In this document: one piece after another, positions 28,075 to 36,475 of the stretch
Layout of the letters: each line of letters begins with the position of its first letter
How positions within the stretch are numbered: the first letter of the stretch is position 1
Assembly (NCBI RefSeq): GCF_014649715.1
Contig: NZ_BMTO01000003.1
Location: 469,056 to 533,055 of the forward strand
Direction of reading: 5' to 3'
DNA length: 64,000 nucleotides
DNA from: Streptomyces lateritius
GTDB taxonomy: Bacteria > Actinomycetota > Actinomycetes > Streptomycetales > Streptomycetaceae
Program-made: the position numbers and the translations under genes
Notes under the pieces: model-generated
The model's input: the letters and a program-made list of their open reading frames with translations, nothing else
What the model was told of the DNA's origin: nothing
The model's database searches: none

Positions 28075-28674
28075 TCAGCCCTCTCGAACCGCGAGCACCA
28101 GGTAACGGTCGTCCTCGTCCACGTAACGGACCATCCGCCAGCCGGACGCGGCCAGAAGGGGGCGAAGGCGGGGTTCGGCGCGCAGGTCGTCCTCGGTGAT
28201 CTGCCGTCCGTGGCGGGCGGCGAGGGCGGCCCGGCCGATCGGGTGGAAGAGGGCCAGTTGTCCACCGTGGCGCACGACCCGGGCCAGTTCGCGCAGGTTC
28301 TCGGCCGGGTCCGCCAGGTGGGAGATGAGCCCGGCCCCGAAGACGGAGTCGAGCGCGCCGTCGCGCAGCGGGAGCCTGGCGACGTCCGTCAGGAGCAGCG
28401 TCGCGGACCTGTCGCGCCCGGCCCGTACCGCCTCGTCGAGCATCTCGGGCGTCAGGTCGGCGCCGATGACGGTTCCTCCGTGCCCCACGGCCTCGCGCAG
28501 CGCCGGGAGTGCGCGCCCCGTGCCGCAGCCCGCGTCGAGCACGGTGCCGCCCGGACGCAGCCCGAGATCGGCGACCGCCGCGGCGTAGGCGGGACCGTCG
28601 TCGGGGAAGCGGGCGTCCCAGTCGGCGGCGCGGGAGCCGAAGAACTCCTGGACATGGGTGGGGTCATCGCTCAT
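28075..28674 (-). CDS. SAM-dependent methyltransferase (class I)
   Basis: The 199-residue protein has motif I VLDAGCGTGRALP near residues 45-57, an acidic residue ending strand 2 (VIGADLTPEML) and motif II-like LPLRDGALDSVFGAGLISHL. It matches the ubiquinone/menaquinone-type (Methyltransf_11) family. The substrate is unknown. The ATG at 28674 is divergent from the MHYT gene. Confidence 0.88.
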   Translation of the reverse strand: MSDDPTHVQEFFGSRAADWDARFPDDGPAYAAAVADLGLRPGGTVLDAGCGTGRALPALREAVGHGGTVIGADLTPEMLDEAVRAGRDRSATLLLTDVARLPLRDGALDSVFGAGLISHLADPAENLRELARVVRHGGQLALFHPIGRAALAARHGRQITEDDLRAEPRLRPLLAASGWRMVRYVDEDDRYLVLAVREG

Positions 28675-28825
28675 GCGTGCATGATGCCTCAGCCTCAGGG
28701 GTGAACGTTCTGCGCACACGTTCGAGCGCGGCACGATCGTTCTGGAACATCTCTGTGTCATATTCCATCAGCTTTCGAAATGCGCCCCTGATGCGCCCCC
28801 TTGTCCGGACTAGCGTCCCTGGGTC

Positions 28826-29674
28826 ATGGGACACCTGGACCACGCCACCTTCGGCTGGCTGACACCTGTGCTGTCGTACGCGATGGCCTGCATAGGCGCG
28901 GCCCTCGGGCTGCGCTGCACCGTCCGCGCGCTCGATGCGAACGGACGATCACGACGCAACTGGCTGCTCACCGCCGCCTCCGCGATCGGCACCGGCATCT
29001 GGACGATGCACTTCGTCGCGATGCTCGGTTTCGGCGTCACCGGGACCGACATCCGCTACGACGTTCCCCTCACCATCCTCAGTCTGCTCATCGCCATGGC
29101 CGTCGTCGGGGCTGGCGTCTTCGCCGTCGGGTACGGCCGGGACCGGTTCCGCTCACTCCTGATCGGCGGGCTCACGACCGGGGTCGGCGTCGCGTCGATG
29201 CACTACATGGGCATGGCCGCGCTGCGGCTGCACGGCCAGGTGCGGTACGAACCCGTCCTCGTTGCGCTCTCCGTCGTCATCGCGGTCGTAGCCGCGACGG
29301 CCGCGCTGTGGGCCGCGCTCAACATCCACGCGCCGACCGCCGTCGCCACGGCCTCCCTGGTGATGGGAGCGGCCGTCAGCAGCATGCACTACACCGGCAT
29401 GTTCGCCGTACGGGTCGATGTCGTCCCCGCAAACACGACGCTCTCCGGAGCCTCGGCGATGCAGTTCATCTTCCCCCTCGCCGTGGGCCTCGGCTCCTAC
29501 CTCTTCATCACCTCGGCCTTCGTGGCGCTCTCTCCGACCGCCAAGGAACGCGCCGCCTACGCCTCGGCGGAACGGCTCACCGAGCCCGACGACCGTGCCG
29601 TGGACGTGGCTCCGCCCGGCTTCCACCAGACGCCGTCGGCACCGTCTGCACCACCGGCGGCACGTCCTGCCTAG
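28826..29674 (+). CDS. MHYT-domain integral membrane sensor protein
   Basis: The 282-residue protein has about seven transmembrane segments. It has three MHYT-type motifs: TMHFVAM near residue 60, SMHYMGM near 128 and SMHYTGM near 191. The MHYT domain is a predicted copper-binding membrane sensor for O2, CO or NO, usually fused to signalling domains but here stand-alone. The last codons run into a repeat element. The TAG stop is the CTAG at the element border, so the native C-terminus may have been altered. The cvn operon begins 300 bp downstream. Confidence 0.9.
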   Translation: MGHLDHATFGWLTPVLSYAMACIGAALGLRCTVRALDANGRSRRNWLLTAASAIGTGIWTMHFVAMLGFGVTGTDIRYDVPLTILSLLIAMAVVGAGVFAVGYGRDRFRSLLIGGLTTGVGVASMHYMGMAALRLHGQVRYEPVLVALSVVIAVVAATAALWAALNIHAPTAVATASLVMGAAVSSMHYTGMFAVRVDVVPANTTLSGASAMQFIFPLAVGLGSYLFITSAFVALSPTAKERAAYASAERLTEPDDRAVDVAPPGFHQTPSAPSAPPAARPA

Positions 29675-29853
29675 GTCGTGTCCGGAAAGTAGCGCCGTCT
29701 GCCCGCAGGGCAGGGCCCGCGGCGTCCGGTGCGTGCGATCGAGAAGGCGGAGGGCCGCCCTCGTACGGGGCGTACTCGGGTGATCCCGACAACGCGGCGA
29801 GCGTGCGTGCCAGGCGTCGCGGGCCAGGCGGGACTTCACGGACACGGCCCAGG
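29671..29853 (+). mobile_element. MITE-like element, copy 1
   Basis: This is a ~183-bp non-coding element. It starts CTAGGTCGTGTCCGGAAAGT and ends, read on the opposite strand, CCTGGGCCGTGTCCGTGAAG. The ends are therefore imperfect inverted terminal repeats sharing GGYCGTGTCCG. An inverted second copy lies at 49458-49639 with about 92% identity by eye. It encodes no transposase. Confidence 0.75.
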
Positions 29854-29973
29854 CGGGACTCCCCGTCCCCGAAGCAGTCGAACCGAGCACATCGCACGAC
29901 ACGGCACGCACCCGCACCACTCACCACGCACCCCGCACAGCACCAGGACAGACGCAGCCGGAACGAGGAGGCC

Positions 29974-32721
29974 ATGCGAACTCCCCGCAGGACCCAGGAC
30001 GCCGACACGACGGCGAGACCTCAGGCGGCGGCGCGCGGGCGGCGCGCGCACGCCGGGCCACCCGCGGACGAACCGCCGCGGTCCGGCGACGCGTCGCCAC
30101 CCGTCCCCGAGGCCTCCCGGTCCGCCGGGGCCTCGGGAAGCCCGGAGGCCGGGACCCGCCGACGGGGCCTGCGGCCCCGTACCGTCCGTGCCAAGATCGT
30201 GTCGCTGCTGATGGTGCCCGTCGTGTCGCTGCTCGCCCTCTGGGGCTTCGCCACCGTCACCACCGCCCAGGACATCGCCCGCCTGCGCCAACTCCAGCGG
30301 GTGGACGCCGAGATACGCGAACCCGTCGCCGCCGCCGTCCGCGCCCTCCAAGCCGAACGCCGCGCCGCCGTCCGCCAGATCGCAGCGCCCGGCACGGGCC
30401 GCGCCACCCAGCTCAAGGAACAGGCACGCCGCACCGACGCCGCAGTCGCCCGGCTCCGCCTCGACGACCGGCACACCGTCGGCCACACCGGCGACCTCCC
30501 CCGAGAGGTCGCCGACCGCGTCGGACAGTTCGTCACCAAGGCCGAAGGTCTGAGCCGACTGCGTACCGCCGCTGCCGGCGGCAGGGCCGACTGGGACCAG
30601 GTGTACGCCGAATACACCACTGCCATCAGCGCCGCCTTCGCCGTCGGCGGCGCCCTGACCGGCATCCAGGACGCCGAGATCGGCTCCCACGCGCGCGTGC
30701 TCCTTGAATTCGGCCGGGCGGGCGAGATGCTCGCCCGCGAGGACGCCCTGCTGGGCTCCGCCCACCTCGGCGGCGAACTCACCCCCGAAAGGCTCCGGCA
30801 GTTCACCGGAGCCGTGGAGACCCGCCGTACCCTCCTCGAGTCCGCCACCACCGACCTGCGCGGGCCCGAGCGCGCCGCCTGGGAGAAGCTCACCACCCAG
30901 CGCGGCCACCGGCAGCTCACCGCGGCGGAGGACCGCGTCCGCGCCGCCACCCCCGGCCGCAAGGCCGTCCAAGCCGTGTCCGCCGCTTCCTGGGACGACG
31001 CCGTCGCCGTCGTGCGCGGTGGTCTCCACACGATCGAGACCGACGCCCGCCGGGCCGCCGCCGACCGCGCCGACCCGTTCGCCGGCGGTGTCCTGAGCGC
31101 GGGAGGCGCCGCGGTCCTGCTCGGCCTCGCCGCCGTCGCCGCCTCCCTCGTCATCTCGGTGCGCATCGGCCGCACCCTGGTCGTCGAACTGGTCAGGCTC
31201 CGCAACACGGCCCTCGCGATCGCCCGGCGCCAACTCCCCGCCGCCATGAGCCGACTGCGTGCGGGCGAGGAGATCGACGTCCTGGCCGAGGCCCCTCCGG
31301 GACCCGCCCCGCAGGACGAGATCGGCCAGGTCGGGGAGGCGCTCACCACCGTGCACCGCGCCGCGCTCTCCGCCGCCGTCGAACGCGCCGAGCTCGCCAG
31401 CGGGATCTCCGGCGTCTTCGTCAACCTCGCCCGCCGCAGCCAGGTCCTCGTCCACCGGCAGCTCAACCTGCTGGACAGCATGGAGCGCCGGGCCGACGAC
31501 CCGAACGAGCTGGGCGACCTCTTCCGCCTCGACCACCTCACCACACGGATGCGACGCCACGCCGAGAGCCTGATCATCCTCTCCGGCGCCGCACCCGGCC
31601 GCGCCTGGCGCATGCCGGTCCCCCTGACCAACGTCGTACGGGCCGCCGTCTCCGAGATCGAGGACTACGCGCGCGTCGAGGTGCGCCGGCTCCCCGAGAC
31701 GGCCGTCGTCGGCGGCGCCGTCGCCGACCTCACCCACCTCCTGGCCGAACTCGTCGAGAACGCCGCACAGTTCTCCCCGCCCCACACCAAGGTGCGGATC
31801 AGCGGCGAACCGGTAGGCAACGGCTACGCCCTGGAGATCGAGGACCGTGGCCTCGGCATGGGCAAGGAGAGCCTCGCCGAGGCCAATACGAGGATCGAGC
31901 AGTCCGAGGCCCTCGACCTCTTCGACAGCGACCGGCTCGGGCTGTTCGTGGTCAGCCGGCTCTCCGCCCGGCACGACATCAAGGTCCACCTGCGCACCTC
32001 GCCCTACGGCGGTACGACGGCGGTCGTCCTGCTGCCCACGGACCTCCTGCAGAGCGCACTCCCACCGGGACGGAGCGCACTCGACCCCCGACCGGTCGAG
32101 ACCGCGTACACCGGCGCCGATGGCCACGGTGACGGCGACCGGGATCGGGGTGACCACGGGTACGGGTACGGGTACGCCTCCGGAGCGAGTCGGGAGCGGG
32201 AGCCGCAGCGAGCCGAGGAAGCCCCGCCGGCGCCGACGACGGCGCTCGCGCAGCACCGTCGGCAGCAGCCCGCCGCGGTGGCTCCCGTACCGTCCCAGCC
32301 GCTGCCGCGCCCGCCGCGCATCACCGCCCTGTCGGCGGAGCCGGACGGGCCGGAGTCCGCCTCCCCCGATCAGCCGCCGGCCGGAGTCACCTCGCTGCGG
32401 CAACGCGGCCGTTCGGCTCCGCTCAGCCCTGCGCCCCCGCCCCCGGCACACCCCTCCCCGCCTCCGTCGGCCCCCGTGGGGGACGGCGACCAGCTGCCCC
32501 GCAGGGTGCGCCAGGCCAGTCTCGTACCGCAGCTGCGCGAGGCGCCCCCGGCGGACCCACCCCCGACCGCGTCCGTCCAGGGCGCGGCCGAACGCACACC
32601 CGAGCAGGTAAGGGACCGCATGACCGCCTATCGCGACGGCTGGACCCGGGGCGGCGGCGCGGCCCCCGGTACCAGACGCCCCCTCGGTACCGGCTTCGAC
32701 AGTGAAGGAGACCAGGAATGA
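29974..32721 (+). CDS. cvnA: Conservon sensor histidine kinase-like protein CvnA
   Basis: The 915-residue membrane protein starts at an ATG after GAGGAGG. A transmembrane segment near residues 75-95 precedes a nitrate/nitrite-sensing-like helical sensor region (about 95-360). A second membrane segment lies near 370-395, then a HAMP-like linker. An ATPase domain has N-box LAELVENAAQFSPP near 590 and G-box EDRGLGMG near 625. The tail (about 690-915) is Pro/Arg-rich. Conservons (cvn) couple such a kinase-like membrane protein to a roadblock protein, a DUF742 protein and a small GTPase, resembling a eukaryotic GPCR assembly. The stop overlaps cvnB. Confidence 0.93.
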   Translation: MRTPRRTQDADTTARPQAAARGRRAHAGPPADEPPRSGDASPPVPEASRSAGASGSPEAGTRRRGLRPRTVRAKIVSLLMVPVVSLLALWGFATVTTAQDIARLRQLQRVDAEIREPVAAAVRALQAERRAAVRQIAAPGTGRATQLKEQARRTDAAVARLRLDDRHTVGHTGDLPREVADRVGQFVTKAEGLSRLRTAAAGGRADWDQVYAEYTTAISAAFAVGGALTGIQDAEIGSHARVLLEFGRAGEMLAREDALLGSAHLGGELTPERLRQFTGAVETRRTLLESATTDLRGPERAAWEKLTTQRGHRQLTAAEDRVRAATPGRKAVQAVSAASWDDAVAVVRGGLHTIETDARRAAADRADPFAGGVLSAGGAAVLLGLAAVAASLVISVRIGRTLVVELVRLRNTALAIARRQLPAAMSRLRAGEEIDVLAEAPPGPAPQDEIGQVGEALTTVHRAALSAAVERAELASGISGVFVNLARRSQVLVHRQLNLLDSMERRADDPNELGDLFRLDHLTTRMRRHAESLIILSGAAPGRAWRMPVPLTNVVRAAVSEIEDYARVEVRRLPETAVVGGAVADLTHLLAELVENAAQFSPPHTKVRISGEPVGNGYALEIEDRGLGMGKESLAEANTRIEQSEALDLFDSDRLGLFVVSRLSARHDIKVHLRTSPYGGTTAVVLLPTDLLQSALPPGRSALDPRPVETAYTGADGHGDGDRDRGDHGYGYGYASGASREREPQRAEEAPPAPTTALAQHRRQQPAAVAPVPSQPLPRPPRITALSAEPDGPESASPDQPPAGVTSLRQRGRSAPLSPAPPPPAHPSPPPSAPVGDGDQLPRRVRQASLVPQLREAPPADPPPTASVQGAAERTPEQVRDRMTAYRDGWTRGGGAAPGTRRPLGTGFDSEGDQE

Positions 32722-33152
32722 TCGACCACGAGAGGATCTCCCACCACCGCTCAGGCGAACTCGACTGGCTCCTCGACGACCTCGTCGTCCGGGTGCGGGA
32801 GGTCCGCCACACGGTCGTGCTGTCCAACGACGGTCTCGCCGTCGGCTCCTCCAGCGGCCTCAGCCGGGAGGACGCCGAGCACCTGGCGGCCATCGCCTCC
32901 GGTTTCCACAGCCTGGCCAAGGGCGCGGGCCGCCAGTTCCACACCGGGGGTGTGCGCCAGACGATGGTGGAGATGGACGACGGGTTCCTGTTCGTCGCGG
33001 CCGCCGGGGACGGCTCCTGTCTCGCCGTCCTCAGCTCGGTCAACGCCGACATCGGCCTCATCGCCTACGAGATGGCCCGTTTGGTGAAGCGGGTCGGAGA
33101 GCATCTGCACACCCCGCCGCGGATCACCGCCACCCCGCCTGCCGCCGGCTGA
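32718..33152 (+). CDS. cvnB: Roadblock/LC7-domain protein CvnB
   Basis: The 144-residue protein has a single roadblock/LC7 domain (ELDWLLDDLVVRVREVRHTV followed by VLSNDGLAVGSSSGL), the conservon component thought to regulate the GTPase. The ATG overlaps the cvnA stop (ATGA). A paralogue with the same LSNDGL...EDAEHLAA core is encoded downstream at 34501. Confidence 0.94.
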   Translation: MIDHERISHHRSGELDWLLDDLVVRVREVRHTVVLSNDGLAVGSSSGLSREDAEHLAAIASGFHSLAKGAGRQFHTGGVRQTMVEMDDGFLFVAAAGDGSCLAVLSSVNADIGLIAYEMARLVKRVGEHLHTPPRITATPPAAG

Positions 33153-33155
33153 CCG

Positions 33156-33590
33156 GTGACACCCGTGACGCTCATGAACGAGGACGGCACCGGCGACGGC
33201 CGGGCCGTGCCGGGCAGTCAGTGGTACGACGCCGATGCCGGGCCGCTCGTCCGGCCGTACGCCATGACGGGCGGCCGCACCAAGCCGGGCCCCAGCAATG
33301 TGCGGTTCGACCTCATCGCACTCGTCGTCGTCGAAGACGACCCGCCCGGCCCGGCCGAGGAGTCGCTCCTCGGCCCGGAACACCGGGCCCTGCTCACGCT
33401 GTGCCGGGCCGAGACCCAGTCGGTGGCGGAGCTCGCCGCCGACGCCGACCTGCCCGTCGGCGTCGTCCGCGTCCTCCTCGGCGATCTCCTCGAAGCGGGC
33501 TTCGTCAAGGTCAGCCGGCCCGTCCCGCCCGCACAACTGCCCGACGAACGGATCCTGAGGGAAGTCATCGATGGCCTACGAGCGCTCTGA
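33156..33590 (+). CDS. cvnC: DUF742 protein CvnC
   Basis: The 144-residue DUF742 protein has the characteristic GPLVRPYAMTGGRTKP near residue 30 and a winged-helix-like C-terminal region (SVAELAADADLPVGVVRVLL, then GDLLEAGFVKV). GTG at 33156 is used here. A GTG at 33165 and an ATG at 33174 are in-frame alternatives. It overlaps cvnD by 20 bp. Confidence 0.93.
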   Translation: MTPVTLMNEDGTGDGRAVPGSQWYDADAGPLVRPYAMTGGRTKPGPSNVRFDLIALVVVEDDPPGPAEESLLGPEHRALLTLCRAETQSVAELAADADLPVGVVRVLLGDLLEAGFVKVSRPVPPAQLPDERILREVIDGLRAL

Positions 33591-34188
33591 GAACACCGGT
33601 GCGGGCGGCGGCGTGGACGCCACGGCCCTCGCCCTGAAGATCCTGGTCGCCGGCGGTTTCGGCGTCGGCAAGACCACCCTGGTGGGCGCGGTCAGCGAGA
33701 TCCGTCCGCTGCGCACGGAAGAACGGCTCAGCAGGGCCGGGGAGGCGGTGGACGACACCGGAGGCGTCGCCCAGAAGACCACGACGACCGTGGCGATGGA
33801 CTTCGGCCGCATCACGATCCGCTCCGGACTCTCCCTGTACCTCTTCGGCACGCCGGGGCAGGACCGTTTCTGGTTCCTCTGGGACGAGCTGTCCCAGGGG
33901 GCACTGGGGGCCGTCGTCCTGGCCGACACGCGGCGGCTGGAGGACTGTTTCCCGGCGGTGGACTACTTCGAGCACCGCAAGATCCCCTTCGTCGTCGCCG
34001 TCAACTGCTTCGCCGGTGCCCGGAACTACGGCGCGCACGAGGTCTCGCGCGCGCTGGATCTGGACCGTGGCACACCGGTGGTGCTGTGCGACGCGCGGGA
34101 CCGGGACTCGGGCAAGGAGGTCCTGATCCGTCTCGTCGAGTACGCGGGACGCATGCACACCGCCCGGCTGCTGGACTCCGTCGGCTGA
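33571..34188 (+). CDS. cvnD: Small Ras-like GTPase CvnD
   Basis: The 205-residue GTP-binding protein has P-loop GGFGVGKTT near residues 28-36 and switch II FGTPGQDRF near 91-99. At the usual NKxD position it has NCFAG, a conservon-type variant. It is the GTPase of the conservon and is expected to cycle under control of CvnB/CvnC at the membrane-bound CvnA. No effector is encoded alongside, apart from the extra roadblock gene 312 bp downstream. Confidence 0.95.
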   Translation: MAYERSENTGAGGGVDATALALKILVAGGFGVGKTTLVGAVSEIRPLRTEERLSRAGEAVDDTGGVAQKTTTTVAMDFGRITIRSGLSLYLFGTPGQDRFWFLWDELSQGALGAVVLADTRRLEDCFPAVDYFEHRKIPFVVAVNCFAGARNYGAHEVSRALDLDRGTPVVLCDARDRDSGKEVLIRLVEYAGRMHTARLLDSVG

Positions 34189-34500
34189 GGCGGGCGGCCG
34201 GCGTTTCGTCGGCGTACCGGCGTCCCGTGCATGGTGCGGTGCGGTGCGCGCGGGACGCCGAGCGGGTTCCACGGCGGGCGGAGCGGGCGCCGAGCCGGAC
34301 GGCCCAGTGGCACAGCTCGATCGGGTCGCCGCTGATTTCGGCGCGGCCCGGGAGGGTTTGTCTTGGGCCCATGCCGCGGCACGCGAGGCACCCATGAGTG
34401 CTTGCCCTGTCCACGACACTGCGTAAGGCTGGCGGACGACACGCGGACCACGGGGACTTCGGGTCGACGGGGACGCAACAAACAGGGGGAGGACCGGGCA
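34189..34500 (+). other. Intergenic region between cvnD and the extra roadblock gene
   Basis: These 312 bases hold no frame with convincing codon use. A possible promoter (TTGCCC near 34403 and TAAGGC near 34425) precedes the roadblock gene, and AGGGGGAGG just before 34501 is its ribosome-binding site. Confidence 0.4.
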
Positions 34501-34913
34501 TGGCACTGGACAAGGGACTGGACTGGCTTCTGGACGACTTGACCCAGCGCGTCGAGTACATCCGGCACGCGTTGGTGCTGTCCAACGACGGTCTGGTGAC
34601 GGGCGCGAGCAGCGGCCTGGTGCGGGAGGACGCCGAGCACCTGGCCGCCGTCTCCTCCGGCCTGCACAGCCTGGCCCGAGGCTCGGGCCGGCACTTCCAG
34701 GCGGGTCGTGCCCGGCAGACGATGGTCGAGTTCGACGACGCCCTTCTCTTCGTGACGGCGGCGGGCGAGGGCAGCTGCCTGTGTGTGCTGAGCGCCGCCG
34801 AGGCGGATGTCGGTCAGGTGGCCTACGAGATGACCCTGCTGGTGAACCGCGTCGGTGAGCACCTCGGAGTGGCGGCGCGTCAGCCGGGCCGGGCCGGCCT
34901 CGCCGAACTCTGA
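34501..34913 (+). CDS. Second roadblock/LC7-domain protein
   Basis: The 137-residue roadblock protein starts MALDKGLDWLLDDLTQRVEY after the strong site AGGGGGAGG. It shares LSNDGL, REDAEHLAA, GxxRQTMVE and AYEM blocks with CvnB, so it is a duplicated paralogue. Lying outside the conservon proper, it could compete with CvnB for the GTPase or serve another conservon. Confidence 0.92.
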
Positions 34914-34915
34914 GG

Positions 34916-34959
34916 TTGTCCACAGGGCATCGGAGGTCCACCGGCCGGGGTTGTCCACA
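34916..34959 (+). promoter_or_regulatory. Two perfect DnaA boxes
   Basis: TTGTCCACA occurs at 34916-34924 and again at 34951-34959 in the same orientation, 35 bp apart, each followed by GG. This is the preferred Streptomyces DnaA-box sequence. They lie between the roadblock stop and the gene starting at 35033, so DnaA could regulate that gene. The pair is too small to be an origin. Confidence 0.6.
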
Positions 34960-35032
34960 GGTCGAGCAGGAGGGCGTCGCTGCCCGTTACGGTCGTCACC
35001 GGGAGTATTCGTCACTCACGGGGGAGGCCGTC

Positions 35033-36076
35033 ATGACGGTGGAGGAAGGCGCGCGCACGCTGGCGTTGACGCGCGCGGCGCAGGAACTGGCACTGCGGCG
35101 GGACGAGTTCCAGCTGGCGGTGCAGATGGGGCTGATCCGTACGGTGCCGGCCGGGGCGCCCGTGCCGGTGGCATCGCCTACCGGTGGGACAGGGGTCTCC
35201 GGGCCGCAGGGAGTCTCAGGACCGCCGGGTGGTGGGCGACGCAGAGTGGAGCGGGCGGAGGTCGACCGGCTCAGAGCCGCCTCGGACTTCCCCGAGGGGC
35301 TGCGAGAGCGGGTCCGCACGGTCGGTACGACGGAGGCGGCCGACCTGCTTTCGATCACCCCGGACCGCTTCACCAAGCTGGCCAGGACGGGTCACTTCAG
35401 CCCGGTGCGGTTCCATCTGAACCGCTACCGCGCGGTGGTGTGGCTCTATCTCGCCGGAGAGCTCGGTGAGTTCGCTCTGACACATCAGAGACTGCTGAGC
35501 GGACGGCTTCCCCAGGAGGTCCGCGACCGGATCGACGCGGGAGAGGACCGGCGGCCGCGGAACTGGCGGGCCAGACGGCTCGGGCTGCTGCTGCGGGCGA
35601 CGGAGGACCGGTGGGCGCGGGCGGCGGCGATCGCCTCGCTCCTCGGCCCGCTCCAGTTGGCCGAGGTCGTGGACGATCCGCACGAACGGGCCCATCTCGA
35701 CCGGCTGCGTCCGCAACCGCCGTCCGGGATGCCGGAGTCGGGGACCGCCCGAGAGATCGCGGACCGGCTGATGCTGGCGGACGACCCGGACGAGATCCTG
35801 TGGCACCGGATGAGCCTGGCGCTGGCACTGGACGAGGCACGCAAGGAACACCAGGCCCCGTGGCCCACTGGCGGAGCGGGGCGGGGGCGGGCGGTCGGCC
35901 CCACTCGCCCGCCCCGCCCACCGGCCTTCTCCCGCCCACCCACCGGTGGCACCCGCCCCGGCCTGCTCGACCGACTCCGCCGCCGCAGGCGACCCGACAC
36001 GGAAGCGACCGGCGACACGGCCGGTGTGGAGGGGCTCGGAAACGCGCCGCTACACCAGGCCGAGTCGACGCGGTAG
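35033..36076 (+). CDS. DUF6397-like protein, probable DNA-binding
   Basis: The 347-residue protein follows GGGGGAGG. The N-terminal half has two helix-turn-helix-like segments, ARTLALTRAAQELALRRDEF near residues 7-26 and TTEAADLLSITPDRFTKLAR near 100-120. The second resembles an excisionase-type helix-turn-helix. RYRAVVWLYLAGELGEF and the later helices fit my memory of the Streptomyces DUF6397 family. The tail is Pro/Arg-rich. The DnaA boxes just upstream hint at cell-cycle-linked control (inference). Confidence 0.75.
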   Translation: MTVEEGARTLALTRAAQELALRRDEFQLAVQMGLIRTVPAGAPVPVASPTGGTGVSGPQGVSGPPGGGRRRVERAEVDRLRAASDFPEGLRERVRTVGTTEAADLLSITPDRFTKLARTGHFSPVRFHLNRYRAVVWLYLAGELGEFALTHQRLLSGRLPQEVRDRIDAGEDRRPRNWRARRLGLLLRATEDRWARAAAIASLLGPLQLAEVVDDPHERAHLDRLRPQPPSGMPESGTAREIADRLMLADDPDEILWHRMSLALALDEARKEHQAPWPTGGAGRGRAVGPTRPPRPPAFSRPPTGGTRPGLLDRLRRRRRPDTEATGDTAGVEGLGNAPLHQAESTR

Positions 36077-36475
36077 TGCCATCAGCTCGTGGGGGCCGCG
36101 GAATACCCCACGGGCGTCCGGCACCACCCAGCCCCCGGCCCAGCCGGGTCCGAACCGCCCGGGGGTGGGAGGGGTGGACCGGCCGGGTCTGGACCACTTG
36201 TCCCTGGTCAGCCGCACGCCCGATACGGATCTGCTCGGTCCCTACCGCCCCGGGCCGGGACCGGCGGCCATACGCCCGCTTCCGGGCCGGCCGGCCCGGC
36301 GGGCGTCAAGGGACGGGCGACCGCGCCCACGTCCGCTCCCACGTCCCACGTCCCACGTCCCACGTCCGACCTCCGGCGTCCGGCGTCCGATGCTCGACGT
36401 CCGGGCCACGGGGCCCCCGGGTGTCGGTCGGCGGTCGACGTGCGGGCAACGTGGCGCGCAAGGCAGGATGGGCGC
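36077..36475 (+). other. Intergenic region before the DNA ligase
   Basis: These 399 bases begin with a small hairpin (GTGGGG at 36091 with CCCCAC at 36108) that could end the upstream transcript. They contain the heptamer array listed separately. No supported gene is seen. Confidence 0.5.
36341..36403 (+). repeat. Tandem heptamer array
   Basis: Nine consecutive in-phase 7-bp units lie here. In order they are ACGTCCC three times, ACGTCCG, ACCTCCG, GCGTCCG twice, ATGCTCG and ACGTCCG (consensus RCGTCCS). A related unit at 36329 is separated from the array by 5 bases. The array ends 72 bp before the ligase start. Confidence 0.75.

Noticed and set aside
29836..32451. 871-codon minus-strand frame opposite cvnA
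   Set aside because: Gly/Glu/Asp-rich mirror of the CvnA coding strand.
34916..34959. Replication origin
   Set aside because: Only two DnaA boxes and no dnaA/dnaN neighbours or AT-rich unwinding region.
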